Of a DNA stretch of 64,000 bases, positions 50,635 to 59,385 are shown piece by piece (position 1 is the stretch's first letter; each line of letters opens with the position of its first letter). The DNA lies in assembly GCA_030065875.1 (NCBI GenBank), contig JASJCR010000048.1, positions 1 to 64,000 of the forward strand, written 5' to 3'. The stretch comes from Ardenticatenaceae bacterium (lineage in GTDB: Bacteria > Chloroflexota > Anaerolineae > Promineifilales > Promineifilaceae). Below the pieces are notes generated by a model. It had not been told where the DNA came from, did no database searches, and saw only the letters and a list, made by a program, of their open reading frames with translations. The translations under genes were made by a program, and so were the position numbers.

Positions 50635-51648
50635 TTACGTGTAACGCAGCCGCATTTTGCTGCGCAGCCGGGGCAGCATCCCGGCCAGGTAAATGGCGCT
50701 GACGGCCACTGTTACAGCACAGGTGCCCCAGAAGCCGACCGGCCCAATCTGCCCCACAAATAAATTTTCAAACGCTTTAAACATCCAGTAGTTGGGCAGC
50801 CAGTAAAAGAAAAATTGCCACCGGGCCGGCACAAAAATCGTGATAATCGGTACGGTCAGGTAGAAAAACGAGACGATTTTAATGACCGCCATTGCCTCAA
50901 ATTGATTGTTGGCAAAGCCACCGGTGATATACCCCAGGACGACTCCCACCCCTGAGGCGATTAGGCAGGCAATCAAGAGAAGGCCATAATTGATAGAGGT
51001 GCCCATTAAGACAGCGCTCCCAGCGATGGCCACAAAGCTGCTGGTCAGGATGGCGAAGGTGCTGCGGGCCAAGGTGTACTGGCCCATCGTCAATGGCGTG
51101 ACGGCCAGGGCTCGAATCGCTTGGCTTTCTTTCTCGTGGACCATGATGAAGCCGGTGGCCATGCCGCCCATCAGCACCGCCGTCATGGCCAAAATGACGG
51201 CCGTGTACTCTTTAAGAAGAGAGCGGGTTTCACGGAACTGCTCGTGCAGCACGGTAGCGGCCGCCTCATCGCGCAGCAGGGTCGCCATGACCAGATTGGC
51301 CAAATCTTCCCCCTCAGGCTCATTTCCCTCCAGCAAGACGGTGTAGCCGGTGCCATTCTCATCGAGAATAATGCCCGGAACGTCATCTGAGCGCCCTACT
51401 CGTTCCTGAACCGCTGCAGATCCTTCAAGCACTTCCACATCACCAAGCTGGGCGAGGTCATCTATCAGCACCTGACCGATGGCCACATCGGCCGCAAAGC
51501 GCAGCTTGGTTGCTTCCAGTGACGGCAGCAGGAGCCGGGCACCAACGGCCAGCAAAATCGGGGCAAAAATCATGTACAGGATGATGTTGTCGCGCATGGC
51601 GTTGGTTAAATCCTGTCTAAAGAGTGAGTAAATTTGTTTAAATCCCAT
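50635..51648 (-). CDS. ABC-2-type transporter permease (2)
   Basis: A 337-residue membrane protein of the ABC-2/NatB-like class: one N-terminal TM (NIILYMIFAPILLAVGARLL), a large extracytoplasmic domain (about 45-150), then five TM segments with TAVILAMTAVLMGGMATGFI. It follows the sister permease gene by about 190 bp, with a repeat in the gap. With the ATPase it forms an exporter. The unit is headed by a TetR gene, so induction by a toxic compound is likely. Confidence 0.9.
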   Translation of the reverse strand: MGFKQIYSLFRQDLTNAMRDNIILYMIFAPILLAVGARLLLPSLEATKLRFAADVAIGQVLIDDLAQLGDVEVLEGSAAVQERVGRSDDVPGIILDENGTGYTVLLEGNEPEGEDLANLVMATLLRDEAAATVLHEQFRETRSLLKEYTAVILAMTAVLMGGMATGFIMVHEKESQAIRALAVTPLTMGQYTLARSTFAILTSSFVAIAGSAVLMGTSINYGLLLIACLIASGVGVVLGYITGGFANNQFEAMAVIKIVSFFYLTVPIITIFVPARWQFFFYWLPNYWMFKAFENLFVGQIGPVGFWGTCAVTVAVSAIYLAGMLPRLRSKMRLRYT

Positions 51649-51699
51649 GATTTTTTCTTCTTGTCAATTGAAATGCAAAAACTCTTCAAAAATTAATTG

Positions 51700-51820
51700 T
51701 CCACAGAGCGCGCAGCGCAGAACCGTAGGTTCGCAGATTTTCGCAGAACCTGCCCTGAGCGCAGCCGAAGGGTGACAAAGTGAAATCTGTGTTAATCCGT
51801 GTTAATCTGTGGCTAAAAAT
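51700..51820. repeat. CCGCAGATT-family repeat, copy 8
   Basis: CCACAGAGCGCGCAGCGCAG, AACCGTAGGTTCGCAGATTT, CCTGCCCTGAGCGCAGCCGA and AATCTGTGTTAATCCGTGTT. It contains the block CCCTGAGCGCAGCCGAAGGG found in many environmental genomes. Confidence 0.75.
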
Positions 51821-51838
51821 ATTATTTAAATGCAGCAC

Positions 51839-52876
51839 TTAACCGGCTTTCATCAATTTGCGATCTACCGCCAGGTAGCCAAATCCAAAGGCGATCAGGT
51901 TGTAGATCACCAGCTGCACGACCAGCGGCAGGTAAAAACCGGTCTGACCGGTTGGAAACAAAATCTCGCGCACGCCAAACAGGATGGGGAAAGATGGAAT
52001 CCAGGTGATCCAGCCCGGCATAAAGGTGGGCAGCGCGTACGAAATGACCGGCAAATTAAAAACGATCAGAACGCCGACGCCGATAAAAAACCACTCGGAG
52101 ATGTTGTTAAAAAAGACGGCGATGCCCAGCCCCACAAAGGTCATCATTGAGGTGGTTAAGGCGATCAGCAGCAAAATGCGGCCGTAATCAGCTCTAAACT
52201 GAAGAGCCAGGAAAATCAATACCCCACCGTAAATCAAACCCATCGCCAAAAAAAGAATATTTTTGGACCAGATATAATCCATTGTGGACATCGGGCTGAC
52301 CCGCAGAGCGCGGTTGATCCCTTCCTGTTTTTCTTCGAAGATCATCACTGCGCCAAACATAAAGCCGAGCAGGACCACCTCAAAGACAATAGCGATGGGA
52401 ATAAAATTCAGGTTGACCGGCACCGGTTCGCTTGGCGGCCGCAGCAGCCGTATCTGGTATTGATCGGGCAGGGTTTTGCCCTGCATGACGGCCGCTGAAT
52501 AATCGAGGGTGGCCAGGGCCACGTTGATGTTCTCTTCGGCCAAGTTGCCCACGGTCAACAGGGTTATGCGCGGGTCGTCAACCGGTCCTTCATAAATCAC
52601 CCCGAAACCTTGGTTGGCGTCATTGAGAACGGCCACCAGCTCATCTTCGCTTTCGACAAAATTGGCGTTAGACAGGCCATTTTGGCGCAAAAATGTTTCG
52701 TACGCCTTGTCGGATGAAGCATCGTAAACGAATTCGGCCGTCTCAACGTCGAAACTTTCCGGGAGCAGATAAATACACGCCCCCATGATCACCAATAAAA
52801 CCGCGGTGGAGATGACGAGGCCGTTGCGCCACGAGAGCAGCAGATCCTGCTTGATTAAGGTCGCGATGCGGTTCAT
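51839..52876 (-). CDS. ABC-2-type transporter permease (1)
   Basis: A 345-residue membrane protein with the same plan as its sister: one TM (GLVISTAVLLVIMGACIYLL), an extracytoplasmic domain to about 165, and five or six C-terminal TM segments. Its ATG shares one base with the TGA of the ATPase gene (TGATG), giving translational coupling. GPVDDPRITLLTVGNLAEEN in the outer domain is similar in plan to the other permease. Confidence 0.9.
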   Translation of the reverse strand: MNRIATLIKQDLLLSWRNGLVISTAVLLVIMGACIYLLPESFDVETAEFVYDASSDKAYETFLRQNGLSNANFVESEDELVAVLNDANQGFGVIYEGPVDDPRITLLTVGNLAEENINVALATLDYSAAVMQGKTLPDQYQIRLLRPPSEPVPVNLNFIPIAIVFEVVLLGFMFGAVMIFEEKQEGINRALRVSPMSTMDYIWSKNILFLAMGLIYGGVLIFLALQFRADYGRILLLIALTTSMMTFVGLGIAVFFNNISEWFFIGVGVLIVFNLPVISYALPTFMPGWITWIPSFPILFGVREILFPTGQTGFYLPLVVQLVIYNLIAFGFGYLAVDRKLMKAG

Positions 52877-53736
52877 CAGCTTAACCCCCGTCCGGTGACT
52901 TTGATAAAGGTTTGCTCCAAAGTCGCTTCCTGGGAATGAACGGTTTGCAGGTGTTTGGTGTTGACAAGGTTGTTAAAGCGAATCCGGTCAGCTTCTTTTT
53001 CCAGCGAGAAAACCTCTGCCTGGACGTGGCCGTTTTCCTGATACTCTACCTGCACCGACTTCTGGCCGTGCTGCAGCTTCAAATTGCGCGGTGTATCGAG
53101 GGCCATGATGACCCCTTCGTTGATAAAGGCCACGCGATCGCACAACTCATCGGCGATATACATGTTGTGGGTGCTCAAGAATATCGTGGCCCCTTCCTCC
53201 TGTTTGCGCCGAATGATATCTTTAATCGTGCTGGCCAAATTGGGATCGAGACCGGAGGTGGGTTCATCTAGAAACAGGATTTCGGGATTGTTAATCAATG
53301 CGCGGGCAAAGACCAGCCGCTGCTTCATCCCTTTGGAATAATCGCTGGCTCGTTTGTGCATGGCGCCCTGCAGGCCGACCATCTCCAGTAGTTTTTGTGG
53401 ATCTTCGGTTGGTACCTGGAACAGACCGCCATAGTATTTCAGATTTTCAAAACCGGTGAGCTTGCTGTACAGATTGGGATGCTCAAACGAGACGCCGATC
53501 TGGTTAAAGAATTTTGACTTCAGATCGGTTACCGATTCCCCTTTGAACAAAATCTGTCCCTGCTGAAGCTTGAGCAGGCCGGTCATAATATTTTGTACGG
53601 TGCTTTTACCGGCCCCGGAAGGACCCAGGAAGCCGAAAATTTCTCCTTTTTTAATGGCAAAAGAGACATCGTTGACGGCGTATTCGCCCTGCCCCTCATA
53701 ATCGTGATAAAGATTTTTAACTTCTATTAAACTCAT
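52876..53736 (-). CDS. ABC transporter ATP-binding protein
   Basis: A 286-residue ATPase, start at 53736 (MSLIEVKNLYHDYEGQGEYA). Walker A GPSGAGKST near residue 39, signature YSKGMKQRL near 132, Walker B PEILFLDEPTSGLDP near 152, H-loop STHNM. The Ile/Phe-rich YSKGMKQR signature is typical of bacitracin/multidrug-type exporters. The C-terminal part (about 215-286) is a regulatory tail. It is co-transcribed with TetR and two permeases. Confidence 0.96.
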   Translation of the reverse strand: MSLIEVKNLYHDYEGQGEYAVNDVSFAIKKGEIFGFLGPSGAGKSTVQNIMTGLLKLQQGQILFKGESVTDLKSKFFNQIGVSFEHPNLYSKLTGFENLKYYGGLFQVPTEDPQKLLEMVGLQGAMHKRASDYSKGMKQRLVFARALINNPEILFLDEPTSGLDPNLASTIKDIIRRKQEEGATIFLSTHNMYIADELCDRVAFINEGVIMALDTPRNLKLQHGQKSVQVEYQENGHVQAEVFSLEKEADRIRFNNLVNTKHLQTVHSQEATLEQTFIKVTGRGLS

Positions 53737-53752
53737 GATCGTAACTCCACCG

Positions 53753-53848
53753 GCATAGAGAGTGAAAAGTTTAAAGTAAAAAGTAAAAAGGAGCGCCATT
53801 CCCGCTGATACAGCTAGCGGTCTTTTAACTTAGAACTTTTAGCTTTTA
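53753..53848. repeat. AAAGTTTAAAGT-family inverted repeat, copy 2
   Basis: AAAAGTTTAAAGTAAAAAGT and CTTTTAACTTAGAACTTTTA are loosely complementary around CCCGCTGATACAGCTAGCGG. It fills the 110-bp gap between tetR and the ATPase gene. Confidence 0.6.
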
Positions 53849-54496
53849 ACTGCGCTTGCCCATACCAGATTTCAAAATATTGATGGTTTGCCCCACAATC
53901 GCCCGGGCTTCAGCGCTTCTAAAAAACGCCTCGTTGTTACCGGTTCGACCGTGGTCGTCCGCAGCCAGCCGCCGGAACATGTACTGTCCTAGCTCGCTGA
54001 AGATGGTGTTAAAGAAAAACGCCGCCAGGTCGGCATCGATATCGGGATCGATGTGCCCTTGCTCTTTGCCGTTGGCGATTAGCTGCTTAAAAAATTCGGC
54101 CGTCATGGTGCGGGCTGAGGATAAAAACTCGGGCGGCATACCGCCGCTGTTGAGCGCCCGGTACCCCATTTGTGAAAGTTTGGGCTCGGACATCTCGAAT
54201 TCGACCCCTTTTTCAGCCAGCCAGTAGAGATAGCTAAAAATGTCCATCTCCGGTTCGGGAGGATTTTGGGCCAGGAATTCTCCCTTTTTTTGTCCCGCCA
54301 GCTCAAAAAGGTAGCGATACAGATCCTCTTTATCGGCAAAGTATTGGTAAAAGCTGCCTTTGGCGATGCCGGCCGCGGCCACGATACGCGAGATCGAGGC
54401 CGATTGAAAATCGAAATGACTAAACTCGTCGAGGGCGATGTCGATGATTCTTTCGCGCTTGTCTTCCGGCAGATTAAAAAATGTCTCTTTTGGCAT
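53846..54496 (-). CDS. TetR-family repressor of the ABC exporter
   Basis: A 216-residue regulator. N-terminal HTH: IIDIALDEFSHFDFQSASIS, then RIVAAAGIAKGSFYQYFADKEDLYRYLF, a textbook TetR domain. The C-terminal ligand domain is unrecognised. Three 14-bp near-palindromes at exact 16-bp spacing and a strong promoter lie directly upstream, so it probably represses its own operon, which encodes the ATPase and permeases downstream. Hydrophobic drugs or toxic metabolites are typical inducers. Confidence 0.95.
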   Translation of the reverse strand: MPKETFFNLPEDKRERIIDIALDEFSHFDFQSASISRIVAAAGIAKGSFYQYFADKEDLYRYLFELAGQKKGEFLAQNPPEPEMDIFSYLYWLAEKGVEFEMSEPKLSQMGYRALNSGGMPPEFLSSARTMTAEFFKQLIANGKEQGHIDPDIDADLAAFFFNTIFSELGQYMFRRLAADDHGRTGNNEAFFRSAEARAIVGQTINILKSGMGKRS

Positions 54497-54518
54497 GTTG
54501 AATTTCTTTTGTCCTATG

Positions 54519-54594
54519 TGACCGTCCGGTCATGTGACCGATCAGTCATATGACCAACCAGTCACATTGTATGGGTTTTGGCGACCCTTGTCAA
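54519..54594 (-). promoter_or_regulatory. TetR promoter with three tandem operators
   Basis: Minus-strand TTGACA (54589-54594), 17-nt spacer, TACAAT (54566-54571). Immediately downstream lie TGACCAACCAGTCA (54551-54564), TGACCGATCAGTCA (54535-54548) and TGACCGTCCGGTCA (54519-54532), each with TGAC...GTCA ends and separated by 2 bp, giving a 16-bp period. Few promoters carry three such sites in phase. Confidence 0.85.
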
Positions 54595-54609
54595 GACCTC
54601 AATCGTTTT

Positions 54610-54760
54610 ATTGAGTTAAAGGTTAGAAATAAATAGGGTAATAGGATTTCTAGGCCCAAGGCTGTGGGAAAGTGCCGGTCGCGAACAACCTGTCATTCTG
54701 AACGAAGCGCAGCGGCGTGAAGAATCTCGCTAAGCTCCGGTCAAAAGAGGACAGACACAA
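54610..54760. repeat. Gap with TCATTCTGAAC-type repeat
   Basis: TGTCATTCTGAACGAAGCGC and AGCGGCGTGAAGAATCTCGC (54690-54730) match a short palindromic-core repeat widely seen in environmental genomes (TCATTCTGAGCGAAGCGAAGAATCT). No gene is seen. Confidence 0.6.
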
Positions 54761-54770
54761 AAACTATTGG

Positions 54771-54833
54771 GGTCTATAGAACCGATTTTAGGAATCGGTT
54801 GGGTCTTCAAAAAAAAGAGGGACAATATAGACC
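54771..54833 (+). other. Structured leader before the second GH38 gene
   Basis: GGTCTATA (54771-54778) pairs with TATAGACC (54826-54833) and encloses AACCGATT (54780-54787) paired with AATCGGTT (54793-54800). The fold ends 17 bp before the GH38 ATG, next to its GGAGG, so it could control translation or be an operator. Confidence 0.5.
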
Positions 54834-54850
54834 AGAAAACTGGAGGCAAC

Positions 54851-57800
54851 ATGATTCACCAAATGCGTTGGACCGCAAAAAAAATCGCCCAGCGGCTGGG
54901 CCTGGTTGAGCCGCTTGTCCACCGTCAGAAACGACCGCTTGACCCCTTCCGCTATAAGCCGCTGGCCGGCCCAGAAACGGAACCCCCGCTGGAAGCCGAT
55001 CTTGACGACCGCGGCTGGGAAGTAATCGAGCCCAACACCTACTGGGGTACCTGGCAAACCACGTTTGTTATGCGTTCATCTTTTGATGTGCCGGGCGACT
55101 GGCCGGCCGACGCCTCGGTGGCCCTGTATCTGCCGCTGGGTGAACCGGGGGATTTTAGCCATCCGGAGGCGCTGGCCTACATCGACGGCACAGCCTACGC
55201 CGCCTGCGATCGCCATCACCAGGAAATTTTGCTGCCGGAACGTTGGCGCGACGGCCGTTCCCACCGGCTGCTCCTCCACGGCTGGACCGGTCTCGATGGC
55301 TGGTTTAAGGGCGAACCGGACACCAAACTGTTTATGCGGCCGTGCGCAGTGGTCCAAATCGATCAACCCACGCGCGACTTTGTGGCCACGGCGCGTATCG
55401 CCCTGGGGGTGGCTGACCAGCTTGACGACAACGAGCCGGCCAAGGGATTGCTTTATAACGCCTTGGATGACGCGTTTAAGCAGCTCGATCTGCGCGAACC
55501 GTTTGACGATCGATTTTACGACAGCGTGCCGGCCGCGCACGCGTCTCTCCAGGCCGGTATCGAGAAAGCCGGACCGCCGCTCAATGTCAGCGTCGTGGCC
55601 AGCGGTCACGCCCACATCGATGTGGCCTGGCTGTGGTCGCTGGCCCAGACTCGTCTCAAGGCCGGCCGGACCTTTCACACCGTGCTGCGGCTGATGGAGC
55701 AGTTCCCCGACTACATTTTTACCCAGAGCCAGCCCCAGCTTTACGAGTACGTCCGGCAGGATTACCCGGAGCTGCTGGAAGCGATCAAGGCACGGGTGGC
55801 TGAAGGGCGGTGGGAGCCGATTGGCGGCATGTGGGTCGAAGCGGACTGCAACCTGAGTGGAGGAGAGGCGCTGGCCCGCCAGTTTTTACTCGGCCGCGCC
55901 TATTTTCGCGAGCTGTTTGGCCCGGATGCCGAGTCACCAGTGATGTGGCTGCCCGACGTCTTTGGGTACGCCTGGAATTTGCCCCAGTTGATCCGGGAAG
56001 CGGGTCTGGAATATTTTTTCACGATCAAGATCAGCTGGAACCAGTACAATCGCATGCCCTATGACTCTTTCTGGTGGCAGGGGCTGGACGGCACCAAGGT
56101 CCTCACTCACTTCAGCACCACCCAGGATGAATGGTCGCTCAAAATCGAAGAAACCCGCCGTCCGACCACCTACAATGCGGTGATTACTCCCCTGGAGGTG
56201 ATGTCCACCTGGCAAAATCTGCAGCAGAAAGAAACGCAGCAGGAGCTGCTGATCGCTTTTGGCTACGGAGACGGCGGCGGTGGCCCGACCCGCGAGATGC
56301 TGGAAAACATTCGCGAAATGACCGCGTTTCCGGCCACCCCACGAACAAAAAACGGCCGGGCCATCGATTTTTTCCGCCGTCTGGAAGAAACCGCAGGCGA
56401 GCGCCTACCTACCTGGAACGGCGAGCTGTATCTCGAATACCATCGCGGTACCTACACCACCCAGGCCAAAAACAAAAAGGGGAACCGGCAGAGCGAGTTT
56501 TTACTCCACGACGCCGAGTTTCTGGCCGCCTGGGCCGCGTTGGCGACCGAATATACCTACCCACACGACGCCCTGACCCAGGCGTGGCGCCTGCTGTGCC
56601 TCAACCAGTTTCACGACATCTTGCCCGGCTCATCGATTGCCGAAGTGTACGAAGACAGCGATCGCGATTACGCGGCCATTCGCAAAATCGGGGAGGCGAT
56701 CCGCGAAGAGGCGCTGATCGCTTTAGCCGGAAGAATGCCTGCTAAAACCGATATTTTGGTGGCCAATCCAACGTCGTTCGGCGGCCGGCAAATCGCCCTG
56801 CTGCCGGAGAAGCTGCCGGCCGAGGAGGGTGTTTTAACGTTAAAAAGCGATCAGCCGCTTTTGAGCCAGCCGGTTGAGGGAGGGACGCTGGTCGAGATTC
56901 CCCACATCGATCCATACGGCCTGCTGGCTTTGCAAATTGACCGGACCGCCGTTCAACCCATCACCGAGACGTTAAAGATTGATCGGGAAGATCGCGGTTT
57001 CAAACTCGAAAACCGGTGGCTGCAGGTGATCTTTGACGATCTGGGCGACTTAACCCAGCTATTTGACAAAGAAGCGGGGCGAAATGTCTTGCCGGATGGG
57101 GAAATTGGCAACCGTTTTCAGGCGTTTGAAGATCGGCCGCTCAACTGGGACGCCTGGGATATCGATATTTTTTACGACGACAAAGAATGGACGGCCGAAC
57201 CGGCTCATTCGCTCACTATCATTGAAGCGGGGCCGCTGCGCGTAGGGCTGGAAATTCGCCGCCGGCTGCTCAGCAGCCAGATCGTGCAGCGGGTTTATCT
57301 TCACCGTGACGGCCGGCGCCTCGACTTTGACACCTGGGTCGACTGGCAGGAGCGGCACGTGCTGCTCAAGGTGGCTTTTCCGGTGAACGTCTTGAGCCCC
57401 ATGGCTACTTTTGACGTGCAGTGGGGGAACGTCGAGCGGCCGACCCATCGCAACACCTCCTGGGATTGGGCCCGTTTTGAAACGTGTGCCCACAAGTGGG
57501 TCGATTGTAGCGAGGGGAATTACGGGGTCAGCCTGCTCAATGATTGTAAATACGGCCATGATATTCAGGACAACGTCATGCGGTTGACTTTGCTGCGCAG
57601 CCCGACCCATCCCGATCCCGACGCCGACCGGGGTGAACATCGCTTCACGTACAGCGTGATGCCGCACGCTGGAGATTGGCGTGGCGGAACGGTGGCGGCC
57701 GCTTATGCCCTCAATGACCCGCTGATCGCCCGCCGGATCAACGGCCGGGGGGTAAACGGACCGCCCACGCATTCGCTGGTATCTGTCGACGCGCCCAACG

Positions 57801-58033
57801 TCATTATCGAGACGGTCAAGCAGGCTGAAGACGGCCGGGGGTTAATCGTTCGTCTTTACGAAAACGAGCGCTGCCGCGGGCCGGTCACCCTGCGGACCGG
57901 TTTCCCAGTGGCGCAGGCGCTGCGCTGTAATTTGCTGGAGGAGGATCAGGAGACGATTGAGTTTACGACGAACGAGGTTTATTTTTCAATCAAGCCCTAC
58001 CAAATCATTACCCTGCGGCTTGTGAGGAAGTAA
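54851..58033 (+). CDS. GH38 alpha-mannosidase (2)
   Basis: A 1060-residue cytoplasmic GH38 enzyme (start ATG 54851 with GGAGG upstream; the frame is open to 54767 but that part covers the leader hairpins). Zinc-site motif GHAHIDVAWLWSLAQT near residue 253, nucleophile region MWLPDVFGYAWNLPQL near 365, then GDGGGGPTREM and FHDILPGSSIAEVY. The C-terminal sandwich carries WGNVERPTHRNTSWDWARFE. It is longer in its N-terminal sugar-binding-like domain (WQTTFVMRSSFDVPGDWP) than many relatives and its codon choice is noticeably more GC-rich than neighbouring genes. It stands alone, far from the corrinoid unit. Confidence 0.95.
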   Translation: MIHQMRWTAKKIAQRLGLVEPLVHRQKRPLDPFRYKPLAGPETEPPLEADLDDRGWEVIEPNTYWGTWQTTFVMRSSFDVPGDWPADASVALYLPLGEPGDFSHPEALAYIDGTAYAACDRHHQEILLPERWRDGRSHRLLLHGWTGLDGWFKGEPDTKLFMRPCAVVQIDQPTRDFVATARIALGVADQLDDNEPAKGLLYNALDDAFKQLDLREPFDDRFYDSVPAAHASLQAGIEKAGPPLNVSVVASGHAHIDVAWLWSLAQTRLKAGRTFHTVLRLMEQFPDYIFTQSQPQLYEYVRQDYPELLEAIKARVAEGRWEPIGGMWVEADCNLSGGEALARQFLLGRAYFRELFGPDAESPVMWLPDVFGYAWNLPQLIREAGLEYFFTIKISWNQYNRMPYDSFWWQGLDGTKVLTHFSTTQDEWSLKIEETRRPTTYNAVITPLEVMSTWQNLQQKETQQELLIAFGYGDGGGGPTREMLENIREMTAFPATPRTKNGRAIDFFRRLEETAGERLPTWNGELYLEYHRGTYTTQAKNKKGNRQSEFLLHDAEFLAAWAALATEYTYPHDALTQAWRLLCLNQFHDILPGSSIAEVYEDSDRDYAAIRKIGEAIREEALIALAGRMPAKTDILVANPTSFGGRQIALLPEKLPAEEGVLTLKSDQPLLSQPVEGGTLVEIPHIDPYGLLALQIDRTAVQPITETLKIDREDRGFKLENRWLQVIFDDLGDLTQLFDKEAGRNVLPDGEIGNRFQAFEDRPLNWDAWDIDIFYDDKEWTAEPAHSLTIIEAGPLRVGLEIRRRLLSSQIVQRVYLHRDGRRLDFDTWVDWQERHVLLKVAFPVNVLSPMATFDVQWGNVERPTHRNTSWDWARFETCAHKWVDCSEGNYGVSLLNDCKYGHDIQDNVMRLTLLRSPTHPDPDADRGEHRFTYSVMPHAGDWRGGTVAAAYALNDPLIARRINGRGVNGPPTHSLVSVDAPNVIIETVKQAEDGRGLIVRLYENERCRGPVTLRTGFPVAQALRCNLLEEDQETIEFTTNEVYFSIKPYQIITLRLVRK

Positions 58034-58205
58034 AAAAGTACAAAGTTTAAAGATAAAAGTGTCTTCTCTCTGAGAGGATCAGCCTTCTTTAAACGTTGAA
58101 CTGTAAATTGATTAAGTGGTTCATTTCTCAAGTTCTAAAACAAATTTAGCTACGGATTAACACGGGTTTTCACAGAGCTCCGAAGGAGCAAGAGAGAAAG
58201 AGGAC
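58033..58205. repeat. AAAGTTTAAAGT and CCGCAGATT repeats (copies 3 and 9)
   Basis: AAAGTACAAAGTTTAAAGAT and CTTCTTTAAACGTTGAACTG (58033-58115) form one loose inverted repeat; then GCTACGGATTAACACGGGTT with GAGCTCCGAAGGAGC (58148-58205) is a short copy of the CCGCAGATT family. Both lie between the convergent GH38 and GyrI-like genes. Confidence 0.6.
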
Positions 58206-58206
58206 T

Positions 58207-58686
58207 TTATTTTGCTTTAACCGGTATCCAAAACTCCTCCTCGGATTCGGGGTCTTCATTTTTGTATTTGGCACCCAGCAGTTCGAAATGGGGTCGGTTG
58301 TCCAGGGTATATTCTGAATTTGGGAGCCAGCTGGTGAATATGGTTTCAAACGTCTTCTGACCGGTGCTGGCCGGCCCCTGATGCATAAAGACGGCGTAGA
58401 GCCCTTCGGGCAGGATCATCGTCTCCATTTCCGGGGGCACCTGGTCAAAATCGGTGACTTCCACGGCCGCCCATTTCTCAAACTCGCGGTGTGGATCAAA
58501 ATTTGCAAAATACGACGGATCGTAGATTTGCAGCGAGAAGAGGTCGCGGCCGATGGCGTTTTGAATCTCGCGTCTTTTGGGCATGAAGTTTCGCCAGAGC
58601 ACGCCGGTCTTGTTTGCGACGAGGGACATGGTCATTTTCTGGCCGATTAATTTCTTGCTGACTAAATGTTCAATTCTTGGTTTCAA
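58207..58686 (-). CDS. GyrI-like/AraC effector-binding-domain protein
   Basis: A 159-residue stand-alone effector-binding domain (BmrR C-terminal/GyrI-like superfamily). It has the pattern VANKTGVLWRNFMPKRREI, then FEKWAAVEVTDFDQVPPEME, GLYAVFMHQGPAS and HFELLGAKYKNEDPESEEEF with the conserved acidic C-terminal pocket residue. Such proteins bind hydrophobic cations or small aromatics; some protect DNA gyrase. AGGAGG-like TAGGAGG sits before the ATG. Role here unknown. Confidence 0.88.
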   Translation of the reverse strand: MKPRIEHLVSKKLIGQKMTMSLVANKTGVLWRNFMPKRREIQNAIGRDLFSLQIYDPSYFANFDPHREFEKWAAVEVTDFDQVPPEMETMILPEGLYAVFMHQGPASTGQKTFETIFTSWLPNSEYTLDNRPHFELLGAKYKNEDPESEEEFWIPVKAK

Positions 58687-58760
58687 GAATCAATTCCTCC
58701 TATGATTTAAGTTCATTTACTCAATTAGATAATATTAAAACGATGTTTGAGGACCAAAGT

Positions 58761-59171
58761 TTAGGGATGCCGGCCGAGCAGCTCTTCCTCTTCTCGAATC
58801 GCCAAAATAAGCGGTCGATTTTGCTTTAATGCAAATACTGTGGCGCGTCCAGTTGGTGTTTGTCCCCTTAAATGAAAACCAGCCCATTGAAAATGCTCAC
58901 TCCACTCCTGCTGGCGAGGATTAAAAATAGGTACCGTTTTTTTACTTTCCGGATCGGGTGCAAGTTCCCTGGCTGATTTGTGCAATGAACAGGATACACA
59001 CGCCAATGCTAGATTATCAATAGTCGTTTTCCCACCATTTTTGATCGGTTTAACATGATCGATATGAAAAGTTGCCTCCTGACCGACTTGAGATAAACAG
59101 CAATACTCACATCGGTTGTTGGCTCGCTCAATGACCTGGCTCCGCAATAAATTTGGTATGTAGGACGACAT
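58761..59171 (-). CDS. HNH endonuclease
   Basis: A 136-residue HNH nuclease. The zinc-finger pair is NRCEYCCLSQ and LACVSCSLHKS; the catalytic H-N-H core is FHIDHVKPIKNGGKTTIDNLALAC (shown here only as its parts FHIDHVKP, TIDNLALAC). The C-terminal 60 residues are variable. It starts 7 bp after the small upstream gene, a tight pair. Stand-alone HNH genes with a small helical partner are common in cyanobacteria and Chloroflexota and may be defence or toxin-like modules. Confidence 0.9.
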   Translation of the reverse strand: MSSYIPNLLRSQVIERANNRCEYCCLSQVGQEATFHIDHVKPIKNGGKTTIDNLALACVSCSLHKSARELAPDPESKKTVPIFNPRQQEWSEHFQWAGFHLRGQTPTGRATVFALKQNRPLILAIREEEELLGRHP

Positions 59172-59178
59172 GGAATTC

Positions 59179-59379
59179 TCATTTATCTGAAACGCGTTGT
59201 GCGCGCAAACGGATTAATGAAAGAAATTCAGCTAATTCAACTAATCCCTCTGCCTCACTTCGTTCTTCAGGCGTCAGCTTTTGCCCTTGATCTTGACGGT
59301 CAAGCAATTCTTGCAACCGTGCTTTGACGGCCGAAGGTAATTCAAATTTCAGTAGCTCAGAATCAATTGTCAGTTGCAT
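59179..59379 (-). CDS. Small helical protein paired with HNH endonuclease
   Basis: A 66-residue protein (MQLTIDSELLKFELPSAVKA). Helices: LPSAVKARLQELLDRQDQGQ and LTPEERSEAEGLVELAEFLS, then a basic tail LIRLRAQRVSDK. This plan is that of small antitoxin- or adaptor-like proteins encoded just before HNH genes. An ATG two codons upstream (59385) is an alternative start. Function not known; neutralising or targeting the nuclease is a guess. Confidence 0.78.
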   Translation of the reverse strand: MQLTIDSELLKFELPSAVKARLQELLDRQDQGQKLTPEERSEAEGLVELAEFLSLIRLRAQRVSDK

Positions 59380-59385
59380 TAACAT

